A DNA stretch of 17,562 bases from Bacteroidota bacterium (GCA_003455275.1 DMRR01000204.1:1-17562); one strand, 5' to 3'. Positions 1-8,440 are shown, counted from the first letter of the stretch. Made by a program: numbers and translations. The notes: generated by a model from the sequence alone, not told the origin.

Positions 1-653
1 TGTTCAAGCCACCTAACATTAAAATTTATTTTTTGTTCAGTGCCAGGAAAGGAAATGATTTCTCTTCCTGCTATATCTAAAATTGAAAGTGAATTTGCAT
101 TAATCGATTTCAGATTAAGCGTAAGAAATTCTGTAGCAGGATTAGGATAAATTGAAAACGGATTTGAGCTAGTACCATTTTCCAAAAGACCAAGAATCGA
201 AAGGCATTGTTGTGAACCACAATCAATAGTTACATTATAAGTAATGGTATCTATATTCGAAAGTGAATCACTATCCCAAATAAGTATTCTTCCAACCGGA
301 TTTCCTGAATAAGTATTCATACCAGAATTTCCAAACTTAATATAGGTTGTATCGCCTGATCCAATCTTAGTAAAATAATTGGTGGAAGCAGGTATTCCAA
401 GATAACAATTGTAGTTGTCGCATACACTGTACTGAAATTCCCAACATGAATCAAGGTTATTCGAGTATGCAGTCCATGCGAGGAGTAACGAATCAGATTT
501 CATATTTACAATATGTACTTTATACTCCTCAAATCCATTGCATGACGGGCTTATGTTCTGAACCTTTGATTCAACAAAACTGAATGAATTGTTTTGCGAG
601 AAGGAAAATTGTGAAATGAAAAGAAAGGAGAGGAGAGCAAAATTTGTTTTCAT
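1..653 (-). CDS. T9SS cargo protein with type A sorting domain, C-terminus cut off by window edge
   Basis: Open frame read from ATG at 653 to the window edge, 217 codons with no stop, so the C-terminus is missing. Residues 1-20 form a Sec signal peptide (K at 3, hydrophobic core, end FSFSQ). Residues about 35-145 form a small beta-rich domain with spaced cysteines and tryptophans (W60, C70-W71, the pattern CDNYNC at 78-83, C145, C150), a layout seen in short secreted proteins of Bacteroidota. From about residue 165 a type A sorting domain begins (FSIYPNPATEFL), followed by the ILDIAGREI strand, which marks export by the type IX system and surface attachment or release. It lies downstream of dnaK on the same strand but beyond a terminator, so it should have its own promoter; none is convincing. 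The function of the N-terminal domain is unknown. Confidence 0.85.
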   Translation of the reverse strand, partial: MKTNFALLSFLFISQFSFSQNNSFSFVESKVQNISPSCNGFEEYKVHIVNMKSDSLLLAWTAYSNNLDSCWEFQYSVCDNYNCYLGIPASTNYFTKIGSGDTTYIKFGNSGMNTYSGNPVGRILIWDSDSLSNIDTITYNVTIDCGSQQCLSILGLLENGTSSNPFSIYPNPATEFLTLNLKSINANSLSILDIAGREIISFPGTEQKINFNVRWLE

Positions 654-760
654 GATCTTTAACTCTGAATAGTAAATCTATCTCCTAAAAAAAAGGTAAT
701 TATTTTACTGAATAAAATTTTAGAACAGACAGAGGTGTAAGTGAGCAATATTTATTTCCC

Positions 761-804
761 AAAAAAAATCAGCCCCGCCAATATTTACTGACGAGGCTGA
801 TTTT
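761..804 (-). terminator. Rho-independent terminator of dnaK
   Basis: Two 13-nt arms (765-777 and 792-804) pair with one mismatch around a 14-nt loop. Read on the minus strand the second arm runs into eight consecutive T. It starts 20 bases after the dnaK stop codon, so it fits as the end of the dnaK transcript and separates dnaK from the T9SS gene downstream. Confidence 0.85.
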
Positions 805-823
805 AAAATGCAACAAAACCAAT

Positions 824-2746
824 TTACTTTTTTTCGTCTTTTACTTCTTCGAATGGAACATCCTGAATCGGTTGCTCAGTTTGACCATCATTACTTGTGC
901 TTGCATTTCCTGCATCAGCATTTGGTGCGCCACTTGTTTGTTCCTGGCTTGCTTTGTAAATGTCTTCGCTTGCAGCAGTCCACGCATCGTTCAGCTGCTT
1001 CAGTGTATCATCAATCGCAGTAAGGTTTCTGGTCTTATGTGCTTCGCGTAAGGCTTCGAGTGCTTTTTCAATGTTTGCTTTTTTATCTGCAGGAATTTTT
1101 TCACCATACTCCTTCAATTGTTTTTCAGTTTGAAAAATCATTCCGTCGGCAGCATTCACCTTGTCGGCCTCATCGCGTGCTTTTTTATCAGCATCTTCAT
1201 TTGCTTTTGCATCGGTTTTCATCTTTTCGATTTCCTCCTTGCTCAGCCCGGTTGATGCTTCTATCCTGATGCTTTGTTCCTTGTTTGTGCCTTTGTCCTT
1301 TGCACTTACTTTCAGAATTCCGTTTGCATCTATATCGAAAGTAACTTCAATCTGCGGAATACCGCGGGGCGCCGGAGGAATATCACCAAGCATAAAGCGT
1401 CCGATCGTTCTGTTGTATTGCGCCATGCTTCTTTCTCCTTGCAAAATATGGATCTCAACCGAAGGTTGATTATCAGCAGCAGTAGAAAAAGTTTCTGATT
1501 TCTTAGTAGGAATCGTAGTGTTCGATTCAATCAGCTTGGTAAATACGCCACCCATGGTTTCGATTCCGAGTGATAGAGGAGTCACATCAAGGAGCAGAAC
1601 ATCTTTTACATCTCCGGTTAATACACCACCCTGAATTGCTGCACCAATTGCAACAACCTCATCGGGATTCACACCTTTAGATGGTTTCTTTCCGAAAAAT
1701 TTTTCTACCACTTCCTGAATTTTTGGAATGCGGGTAGAACCACCAACCAGTATAACTTCATCAATCTGTGATGCTGTGTAACCAGAATCTTTCAGTGCTT
1801 GTTTGCAAGGTTCCAGGCTTCGTTCAACCAGGTGGTCAACTAACTTTTCGAAATTTGATCTGGTGAGTTTTCTAACCAGGTGCTTAGGTACACCATCCAC
1901 CGCAGTGATATAAGGAAGATTGATTTCTGTTTCGCTAGAGCTAGAGAGTTCAATCTTTGCTTTTTCTGATGCTTCCTTCAGGCGCTGAAGTGCCATTGGG
2001 TCTTTTCTCAAATCAATGTTTTCATCCTTCTTAAATTCATCAGCAAGCCATTGTATGATGCACTGATCAAAATCATCGCCGCCAAGGTGGGTATCTCCGT
2101 TTGTACTTTTTACTTCAAATACACCATCACCTAAATCGAGAATAGAAATATCAAATGTTCCTCCGCCTAAATCGTATACAGCAATTTTTTGGTCCTTGTG
2201 TTTTTTATCAAGGCCATAGGCAAGCGCAGCTGCAGTTGGCTCATTAATAATTCTGCGAACATTCAGCCCTGCAATCTCTCCTGCTTCCTTGGTTGCCTGT
2301 CTTTGTGAGTCATTGAAGTATGCGGGTACAGTAATAACTGCTTCAGTTACTTCTTGCCCAAGATAATCTTCAGCAGTCTTTTTCATTTTTTGAAGAACAA
2401 TAGCTGAGATTTCTTGTGGAGTGTAAAGCCGTCCGTTTATATCAACGCGAACTGTGTTATTGTCTCCCTTCGCCACATTATAAGCGATGTATTTCATTTC
2501 GGCTCCTACCTCATCATAACGGCGACCCATGAAACGCTTAATAGATGCAATTGTATTTTTAGGGTTAGTAATCGCCTGTCGTTTTGCAGGGTCACCAATT
2601 TTTCTTTCACCGTTTGCAAGGAAACCAACTACAGAAGGAGTTGTTCTTCTGCCTTCGTCATTTGCAATAACTACGGGGTCGTTTCCCTCCATTACAGCAA
2701 CACAACTGTTGGTAGTTCCTAAATCAATTCCAATAATCTTTCCCAT
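824..2746 (-). CDS. dnaK: Molecular chaperone DnaK (Hsp70)
   Basis: Cytosolic ATP-dependent Hsp70 chaperone of 640 residues, the usual length for DnaK. The frame is open further upstream, but the start is placed at ATG 2746 because it gives the family N-terminus [14 protein letters not shown]. Visible landmarks: phosphate loop 1 GIDLGTTNS (6-14), K70 aligned with the catalytic lysine of E. coli Dna[11 protein letters not shown] (137-146), [10 protein letters not shown] (192-201), [11 protein letters not shown] (331-341), the interdomain linker [11 protein letters not shown] (382-392), the substrate-binding domain and helical lid, and the acidic tail ending EEVKDEKK. No grpE or dnaJ is adjacent. 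No CIRCE inverted repeat is visible upstream, so HrcA-type control is not supported here; a heat-shock promoter could not be assigned. A strong terminator follows the stop codon. Confidence 0.99.
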   Translation of the reverse strand: MGKIIGIDLGTTNSCVAVMEGNDPVVIANDEGRRTTPSVVGFLANGERKIGDPAKRQAITNPKNTIASIKRFMGRRYDEVGAEMKYIAYNVAKGDNNTVRVDINGRLYTPQEISAIVLQKMKKTAEDYLGQEVTEAVITVPAYFNDSQRQATKEAGEIAGLNVRRIINEPTAAALAYGLDKKHKDQKIAVYDLGGGTFDISILDLGDGVFEVKSTNGDTHLGGDDFDQCIIQWLADEFKKDENIDLRKDPMALQRLKEASEKAKIELSSSSETEINLPYITAVDGVPKHLVRKLTRSNFEKLVDHLVERSLEPCKQALKDSGYTASQIDEVILVGGSTRIPKIQEVVEKFFGKKPSKGVNPDEVVAIGAAIQGGVLTGDVKDVLLLDVTPLSLGIETMGGVFTKLIESNTTIPTKKSETFSTAADNQPSVEIHILQGERSMAQYNRTIGRFMLGDIPPAPRGIPQIEVTFDIDANGILKVSAKDKGTNKEQSIRIEASTGLSKEEIEKMKTDAKANEDADKKARDEADKVNAADGMIFQTEKQLKEYGEKIPADKKANIEKALEALREAHKTRNLTAIDDTLKQLNDAWTAASEDIYKASQEQTSGAPNADAGNASTSNDGQTEQPIQDVPFEEVKDEKK

Positions 2747-2992
2747 GATTTTTATTTTAAATGTTTGACACGGCTTTCTCAACAATGCTGCCATTGAAAT
2801 ATGAAAGAAAATATGTCAGTTGCCTATACGGGTAAAAGTTGCGACAGAAATTTTGAGAAATATTTAAGAATATGTGTCATGCAGTTCAAATCGAATTTCA
2901 GTGAATTTAAAGGCAGACAATGAATTCAAAATAATTCTTACATATGATAATTTACTGTTGAGAATATTTTCAAAATCGGTTCGTTATTGAGG

Positions 2993-3000
2993 TAAGTTTG
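2993..3000 (+). promoter_or_regulatory. Possible -7 promoter box (TAAGTTTG) of the small lipoprotein gene
   Basis: TAAGTTTG matches the Bacteroidota -7 consensus TAnnTTTG. It ends six bases before the ATG at 3007, so transcription would begin at or next to the start codon and the mRNA would be leaderless or nearly so. No TTTG is present at the expected -33 spacing (TTTT at 2967-2970 is slightly too far upstream), so this is a weak call. Confidence 0.3.
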
Positions 3001-3006
3001 ACCAGA

Positions 3007-3153
3007 ATGAAAGCGAATAACTCAACTTCGAAATTTCTTGGAACAATACTTACATTGATTTGCATTGCCATCTTGCTCAATTCATGCGTTAATGTAAAGA
3101 AAGATTGCAGAGGACGAACCAAGCATCGCCTGGAGAACGGAGTTTGGATTTAA
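3007..3153 (+). CDS. Small putative lipoprotein, 48 aa
   Basis: A 48-codon frame from ATG 3007 to TAA 3151-3153. The N-terminus has basic residues (K2, K9), a hydrophobic stretch (10-24) and a lipobox-like LLNSC ending at C27, so it is predicted to be a lipoprotein of the inner or outer membrane. The predicted mature peptide is only 22 residues, with a second cysteine at 34 and a strongly basic segment (KKDCRGRTKHR), ending in the aromatic tail GVWI. The signal-peptide architecture is the main reason to call this a real gene rather than a chance frame. The stop overlaps the stop of the convergent polyprenyl synthase gene by the palindrome TTAA. The function is unknown; I recall similar tiny basic lipoproteins in Bacteroidota but cannot name a family. 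Confidence 0.7.
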   Translation: MKANNSTSKFLGTILTLICIAILLNSCVNVKKDCRGRTKHRLENGVWI

Positions 3154-4124
3154 TATTCTCTTATCAAAAGAGTTTCTGCAAAATTTTTTAGCACCAATTT
3201 ATTTTCTTCTTTAATTTCTAATTTGCGTAGGTAACTCATTGCAGATTGATAATGTTTAAGCATTTCAGCTTCAGCAATTTTTCGAATTCCAAGTTCATTA
3301 TAAAGCCGAAGAACAGCCTTAACTTTTTCCTCAGGCGAAAATTCCTTTTTCTTTAGCCAGGATTCAAGTTCTTCTTTCTGATTAGAATCAGCCAGTGTCA
3401 GGGCTTCAATCAGCAAAAGAGTTTTTTTGTTTTGAATAATATCACCGCCAGCTTGTTTGCCTGTCAATTTCTGATCTCCAAATGAATCAAGAATATCATC
3501 CTGTAGTTGAAATGCAATTCCTAATTCTTTTCCAACCTGAAATATTAGACCTGAATCTAATTCATTAGCGCCTGCTGCTATTGCACCAATTTTCAATGCA
3601 CATCCAACTAGTACTGCAGTTTTCATTTCAATCATTTGAAGATATTCTTCAACAGAAACAATTGCTTGCTTTTCGAAATTCATATCAAGTTGTTGTCCTT
3701 CACAAACCCTGATAGCTGTATCATTGAAATGAACTAAATACGAATGAATTTTTTCTCCTGAATTTTTTAGTAAATATTGATAGGCATATATGAGCATGTT
3801 ATCTCCGCTCAGTATTGCTGCATTATGGTTATATTTTTCGTGAACAGTTTTATGGCCGCGCCGAAGCGGAGCATTGTCCATAATGTCATCATGAATTAAA
3901 GTAAAATTATGAAACAGCTCAATTGCCATGGCTTGTGATAAACTTTTGGTTGCATCGCAGTCAAAAATTTCACAGCTCATTAAAACCAATTGTGCCCTCA
4001 TCCTTTTTCCGCCAATGCTTATCATGTAATTCATTGGATCATACAATTCAGCAGGATGATTTTCGAATTTTTGTTTCATCAAATAATCCTGAAATAATTT
4101 TTGAAGTTCGGTCTGAGTCCTCAT
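3150..4124 (-). CDS. Polyprenyl (geranylgeranyl/farnesyl-type) diphosphate synthase
   Basis: Trans-isoprenyl diphosphate synthase that adds isopentenyl diphosphate to allylic diphosphates, feeding quinone side chains, carotenoids or undecaprenyl phosphate. The ATG at 4124 gives 324 residues; a TTG three codons upstream (4133) is a possible alternative. Visible motifs: GGKRMRAQL (IPP binding, about 38-46), first aspartate-rich motif DDIMD (79-83) followed by LRRG, Q-Q-L-D (144-147) and second aspartate-rich motif DDILD (209-213), then KKT. The first motif lacks the two-residue insertion of bacterial FPP synthases, and Phe74 stands five residues before it. A Phe at that position limits chain length in archaeal GGPP synthases, so a C15-C20 product is inferred, not shown. 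The gene is transcribed divergently from the propeller gene and converges on the small lipoprotein gene. Confidence 0.93.
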   Translation of the reverse strand: MRTQTELQKLFQDYLMKQKFENHPAELYDPMNYMISIGGKRMRAQLVLMSCEIFDCDATKSLSQAMAIELFHNFTLIHDDIMDNAPLRRGHKTVHEKYNHNAAILSGDNMLIYAYQYLLKNSGEKIHSYLVHFNDTAIRVCEGQQLDMNFEKQAIVSVEEYLQMIEMKTAVLVGCALKIGAIAAGANELDSGLIFQVGKELGIAFQLQDDILDSFGDQKLTGKQAGGDIIQNKKTLLLIEALTLADSNQKEELESWLKKKEFSPEEKVKAVLRLYNELGIRKIAEAEMLKHYQSAMSYLRKLEIKEENKLVLKNFAETLLIREY

Positions 4125-4179
4125 TGGCGGCAAATTAATTAGTTAAAATTTTTCCAGCGGATTATCATTTTATTGATAC

Positions 4180-4193
4180 CATTTTTAAAAATG
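4180..4193. repeat. 14-bp AT-rich perfect palindrome in a divergent intergenic region
   Basis: CATTTTTAAAAATG is a perfect palindrome between the divergent polyprenyl synthase and propeller genes. It could be an operator, but it is so AT-rich that chance is a reasonable explanation. The rest of 4125-4287 shows no RNA gene or convincing promoter. Confidence 0.3.
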
Positions 4194-4287
4194 TGTTAAT
4201 AACCCTTTAAACTATTTATGATTTTAGTTTTTGTAATCGGATTATAGCATTTAGATTCGGTCTTTCAAAACAGATTGCTACTTTGTC

Positions 4288-5881
4288 TTGATCAAAAAAA
4301 TATTTTTCATTTGCTGGAGCAGTCGTTTTTATTCTGTTTTCTGTAATTTCCAAAGCACAGTTTCCAGGTATTGATTGGTCTTCTTCAGTAGGCGGCTCGT
4401 TAAGCGACAAAGCATATTCTTTTGCGGTGCTACCCGATGGAAGCTCAATACTTACCGGGGTCACTTACTCTACAGATTTAGATGTAATAGGCAATCATGG
4501 TTTTTATGATGTATGGATTGTAAAATTGAATTCAGCAGGATTGTTCAAATGGGGGGAAATCACTAGGAGGAACCGATGTAGATGAAGGATTTACAATTAC
4601 AGCTACAGATGACGGGGGATTTATTATTGGAGGTGCATCTACTTTATCAAATGGCGACCTGACACTTAACCATGGAGGATTTGATGGTTGGATTGTGAAG
4701 ACAGACAGTACTGCTTCAATTATGTGGGAAAAGTCAGGGGGTGGAAGCGATGGCGAATCAATAAATAAAATTATCCCACTGGCAAATCACCAATACTTTG
4801 TAGGCGGTTCTACAAGGTCAGAAGATTACGATGTTTCCTTTAACCATTATGCATCCAAGTACGATTACTGGATGCTGATTCTCGATCAGTTCGGAAATAT
4901 TATTCGTGAAAAAACTTTTGGTGGTACTGCCAATGATGAATTAAAAACTGTTATTAAAACAACGGATGGAAATTTTATCATGCTTGGAACATCAACTTCT
5001 TTCGATGGTGATCTGACCTTTAACCACGGACTGACAGATGTTTGGGCAATTAAAGTTGACACGCTTGGAAACAGGCTTTGGGAAAATCTTTTGGCGGCAC
5101 CGGATTGGATGAAGTTGCTGATATAAATGAATTGCCCAATCATGATTTAATCATTTCATATAACACAACTTCTTCTGATGGTGATGTAACTTTCAATCAT
5201 GGTGATTATGATTGGAATATAATGCGTACAGATTCTGCCGGAAATATTAAATGGCAAAAGTCATTCGGCGGATCTAACATGGATTACTGCAACACCTCAA
5301 TTTTGACTTTAGAAGAAAAAATTCTTATTGCTGGATTTACAGCATCGGTTGATGGAGATATAGTTACAAATTACGGTGGAGCAACGGATGCCTGGATAAT
5401 TCAAATAAGCGACAGCGGGACTATTGACTGGACAAAAAATTTTGGAGGATCATCTGAAGATTATTTTTATCAGGTTGTACAGGGAAATTTAGGAAATCTC
5501 TATTGCGCCGGACTTTCAAATTCAGATGATACCGACCTGGTGCACAATCATGGGAACTATGATTATTGGCTGCTTAGAACAATGCCCCTGCCATTAGAAC
5601 CCAATGTTAATCCTGATGACACGGTAGCCGTTGCAAGTATTAATTCACATGCGGTTAACTTATTTCCTAATCCTTCTTCAGGAATTTATTTTCTGAATGG
5701 AAATTTTACTTATGGAACTGAAGTACATGTTTACAATTTTTTAGGCGAAGAGATTTCTAATTTGTTTTTGAGCGAAGGTTTTAATATTTTAAATCTATCC
5801 AGTCAACCATCTGGTATTTATATAGCAGAAATTTATAAGTTCGGATTTCTTGAAAGTCGTATTAAACTTATCAGGAATTAA
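4288..5881 (+). pseudogene. T9SS-secreted seven-blade propeller protein, broken by three homopolymer frame defects
   Basis: No single frame encodes this protein, but three segments join into one of about 530 residues if three runs are corrected: one A too many in A7 at 4294-4300, one G too many in G6 at 4551-4556, one A too few in A4 at 5083-5086. The repaired product has a signal peptide (hydrophobic core then S-K-A-Q), seven repeats of 58-60 residues each starting near W-x-K-x-x-GG-x-x-x-D and ending near DGD-x-x-x-NHG-x-x-D-x-W, and a C-terminal type A sorting domain (NLFPNPSSG to KLIRN). Repeats begin near 4376, 4550, 4725, 4905, 5079, 5252 and 5429. Seven regular repeats suggest a seven-bladed beta-propeller carried to the surface by T9SS. 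The start is uncertain: TTG 4288 is used here, and in the segment's own frame a TGA lies at 4289-4291. It is either a pseudogene or an intact gene carrying homopolymer sequencing errors. Confidence 0.8.
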
Positions 5882-5939
5882 CTTTCATTTTCTTCTCTAT
5901 TTCATTTCTGTTTTTACTTTGCCAAAAATTATTTCAGAA

Positions 5940-7568
5940 TTGAAAATTTTTTTTCTTCTCCTTTTCTCCTTTTGTTTTTTCGGTAGCCCTGCACAGAAAA
6001 GTTCTGTGGTTCCTGATAAACCTAAGCTCGTGGTCGGAATTGTTGTTGATCAAATGCGATATGATTTTCTTTATCGTTACGAGTCAAAATATTCTGAAGG
6101 CGGTTTCAAACGGTTGATGAATCAGGGTACGAATTGCAAGAATGTTCAATACAATTATTTCCCAACCTATACCGGCCCGGGCCATGCTTGTATCTATACC
6201 GGAAGTGTTCCGGCAATAAATGGAATTGTTTCAAATGACTGGTATGACCGAACCACCGGAACTATGGTTTATGTAACCAGTGACAACAACTATAAAACTA
6301 TTGGTGCGGAAGATTTATCGGGGAATATGTCGCCGCAAAAAATGTTGACTACAACTGTTACAGACCAATTAAGGTTAAGCAACAATTTTAAATCTAAAGT
6401 GATTGGTATTTCATTGAAAGACCGTGGCGCAATTCTGCCGGCGGGTCATTCGGCCAACGCAGCTTATTGGCTTGATGGTCAAAGCGGCAATTGGGTTACG
6501 AGTTCTTATTACATGAACGATTTACCATTATGGGTAAAGAATGTGAATGCACAACAGCTGGCGAAAAAAAACCTTTCGCAACCATGGGAAACGCTGCTTC
6601 CGATTGAACAATATACCGAAAGTACTTCTGATTCTAATTCTTATGAATCTGTACTTCCTTCAGATAAAAAAACAACTTTCCCACATCGCCTTTCAGATTC
6701 TACATGGGTAAAATTTGATTTAGTTAAATACACCCCGTTTGGTAATACCATGCTTAAGGATTTTGCGAAAGAAGCAATACAAAGTGAAAATCTTGGTAAG
6801 TCGTCAGTCACTGATTTTATTACAATAAGTTTTTCTGCGACTGATTATGTGGGTCACACATTTGGCCCCAATTCTATTGAATCAGAAGATACTTATCTCA
6901 GGCTTGATAAGGATCTTTCAGATCTTTTTTCATTCCTGGACTCATGGCTTGGAAAAAATAATTACCTTATTTTTTTAACTGCTGATCACGGCGTTTCTCC
7001 TGTTCCTGCTTTTGCCAGCGAGCATAAAATCCCGGCCGGAGTAATTTATGAATCTGCCCTTTTGGACTCTATGAAAAAAATTCTTAACTCAGTATATGGA
7101 GATACAGGTCTCATACTTTCTTACAGCAATCAGCAACTTTATCTCAACCATGATTTGATGAGAACCAAAAAAATCACAACTACTGATGTGCTTGCTCAAT
7201 TAATTCCTTTCCTAAATACTCAAAAAGGAATCTATGATGAATTCGACATTTCTAAACTAAATGAAACTACAATTCCTGCATCGATTAAAAATATTCTTGG
7301 AAATAGTTTCAATCCAAAAAGAAGCGGCGACATCATGTTGCTCTACGAACCATATTGGTTTGGCGGTTTTCGAGAAAGAGGAACTACTCATGGTGCTGTG
7401 TATTCCTATGACACACATGTTCCGCTCTTATGGTATGGATGGAAAGTAAAATCCGGTGATGACAATTCGCTTCATCATATCACCGACATTTCTCCAACTA
7501 TCTCCAATATTTTGAATATTCAGGAACCCAATGGCAGCATTGGTGAAGTGATTGAACTGACCAAGTGA
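5940..7568 (+). CDS. pafA: PafA-type alkaline phosphatase (alkaline phosphatase superfamily)
   Basis: Periplasmic phosphate-monoester hydrolase of the PafA group, 542 residues from a TTG start at 5940 (known PafA is 546). The frame stays open upstream, but TTG 5940 gives a clean signal peptide (MKIFFLLLF to SPAQ) and numbering that tracks PafA closely. The catalytic residues are all visible: D37, nucleophile T78 in YTGPGH, N99, K160 and R162 in LKDRGA, D302 and H306 in TDYVGH, D349-H350 in TADHG, and H484 in TTHG. In PafA these are D38, T79, N100, K162, R164, D305, H309, D352-H353 and H486, from memory of that enzyme. The three zinc-binding and the K/R phosphate contacts therefore appear intact. 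It begins 58 bases after the propeller gene and ends 9 bases before the thioesterase gene, so cotranscription with both downstream genes is likely. Confidence 0.93.
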   Translation: MKIFFLLLFSFCFFGSPAQKSSVVPDKPKLVVGIVVDQMRYDFLYRYESKYSEGGFKRLMNQGTNCKNVQYNYFPTYTGPGHACIYTGSVPAINGIVSNDWYDRTTGTMVYVTSDNNYKTIGAEDLSGNMSPQKMLTTTVTDQLRLSNNFKSKVIGISLKDRGAILPAGHSANAAYWLDGQSGNWVTSSYYMNDLPLWVKNVNAQQLAKKNLSQPWETLLPIEQYTESTSDSNSYESVLPSDKKTTFPHRLSDSTWVKFDLVKYTPFGNTMLKDFAKEAIQSENLGKSSVTDFITISFSATDYVGHTFGPNSIESEDTYLRLDKDLSDLFSFLDSWLGKNNYLIFLTADHGVSPVPAFASEHKIPAGVIYESALLDSMKKILNSVYGDTGLILSYSNQQLYLNHDLMRTKKITTTDVLAQLIPFLNTQKGIYDEFDISKLNETTIPASIKNILGNSFNPKRSGDIMLLYEPYWFGGFRERGTTHGAVYSYDTHVPLLWYGWKVKSGDDNSLHHITDISPTISNILNIQEPNGSIGEVIELTK

Positions 7569-7577
7569 CTGATTCAA

Positions 7578-7967
7578 ATGAAAAATATTTTTAAGTGTGG
7601 CGATAAAAAATCATTTACTCATGTTGTGAATGAAAATGACACGGTGAATTTTCCGGAAGGGAAACTTCATAATGTTTATAGCACTTATTCTATGGCCCGC
7701 GATGCGGAATGGGTTTGCCGACTTTTCGTTTTGGATATGAAGGAAGATGATGAAGAAGGAATCGGAACAATGATTAAGATAGTACATCATGCACCTGCTG
7801 CTGTTGGTAGTACCGTAATTTTCACTGGCAGTTTTATTTCGTTGAATAAGAACGAAATTATCTGCGCTTTCGAAGCGCACTGTGGTCAGCGCCTGATTGC
7901 TGTGGGTGAAACCGGTCAGAAAATTCTGAAGAAAGAAAAACTGGAACAACTGTTTCGCAACATTTGA
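7578..7967 (+). CDS. Hotdog-fold thioesterase, FlK-like (fluoroacetyl-CoA thioesterase family)
   Basis: Cytosolic single hotdog-fold protein of 129 residues from ATG 7578. The central signature NVYSTYSMARDAE ... GIGTMIKIVHHAPAAVGSTV ... CAFEAHCG ... IAVGETGQKIL follows the layout of FlK, the fluoroacetyl-CoA thioesterase. The FlK catalytic residues T42, E50 and H76 line up with T36, E44 and H70 here, with identical spacing (8 and 26 residues). Hydrolysis of an acyl-CoA thioester is therefore likely. The substrate is unknown, and fluoroacetyl-CoA is not implied, since most family members come from organisms that do not handle fluoroacetate. The gene sits 9 bases after pafA and 3 bases before smpB, which suggests translational coupling but no shared pathway. 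Family call fairly sure, substrate open. Confidence 0.82.
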   Translation: MKNIFKCGDKKSFTHVVNENDTVNFPEGKLHNVYSTYSMARDAEWVCRLFVLDMKEDDEEGIGTMIKIVHHAPAAVGSTVIFTGSFISLNKNEIICAFEAHCGQRLIAVGETGQKILKKEKLEQLFRNI

Positions 7968-7970
7968 ATA

Positions 7971-8435
7971 ATGAAGGAATCCTCTTTTAAAAATCCAGTC
8001 ATTAACAATAAGCGCGCTTTGTTTGAATATGAGGTGATGGAAAAATTCATTGCCGGAATTATGCTTACCGGAACAGAAGTGAAGAGTTTAAGACAAGGAA
8101 AGGCCAATATGGGCGACGCATTTTGCCAGTTTGATAAAAATGATTTGTGGGTGAAACACCTCAACATTAGCGCATACGAGAAGGGTTCTCATTTTAATCA
8201 TGAACCAATGCGGGAACGGAAATTACTTTTGAAAAAAAGGGAACTCGACAAACTCAAATCGAAAGTTAAGGAGCGAGGATTTACAATTGTTCCAATCAGC
8301 ATTTTCTTTTCAGACAGAGGGTTGGCAAAAATTGAAATTGGATTAGTGCGCGGAAAAAAAACACATGACAAACGCGACTCAATCAAATCGCGAGAACAAA
8401 AACGCGAGCTCGACCGGATAATGAAGGAGCGATAA
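7971..8435 (+). CDS. smpB: SsrA-binding protein SmpB
   Basis: Partner of tmRNA in trans-translation: it binds the tRNA-like domain of SsrA RNA and places it in the A site of stalled ribosomes. At 154 residues it has the normal length. Landmarks: an OB-fold core starting NKRALFEYEVMEKFIAGI, the LTGTEVKSLRQGKANMGDAF strand-loop, the E-R-K-L-L-L and K-E-R-G-F-T-I-V-P blocks, G-L-A-K-I-E-I-G-L-V-R-G-K-K, and the basic C-terminal tail (DKRDSIKSREQKRELDRIMK) that enters the mRNA channel. The ATG at 7971 lies 3 bases after the thioesterase stop. The tmRNA gene itself is not in this window. A terminator hairpin follows the stop. Confidence 0.98.
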   Translation: MKESSFKNPVINNKRALFEYEVMEKFIAGIMLTGTEVKSLRQGKANMGDAFCQFDKNDLWVKHLNISAYEKGSHFNHEPMRERKLLLKKRELDKLKSKVKERGFTIVPISIFFSDRGLAKIEIGLVRGKKTHDKRDSIKSREQKRELDRIMKER

Positions 8436-8440
8436 AATAA

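Noticed and set aside
808..2768. Plus-strand frames of 70-100 residues opposite dnaK
   Set aside because: They lie antisense to a highly conserved gene, have no signal peptide, motif or plausible promoter, and reflect codon bias in dnaK.
2747..3006. CIRCE or other heat-shock element upstream of dnaK
   Set aside because: No TTAGCACTC / GAGTGCTAA pair is visible, and no other convincing inverted repeat or promoter was found in this stretch.
4216..4464. Minus-strand 82-residue frame opposite the propeller gene start
   Set aside because: It overlaps the signal-peptide and first-blade coding sequence of the propeller gene and has no domain signal.
4551..4556. G6 tract as a phase-variation switch
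   Set aside because: Six bases is short for slipped-strand switching, and two other frame defects in the same gene would also have to be on at once.
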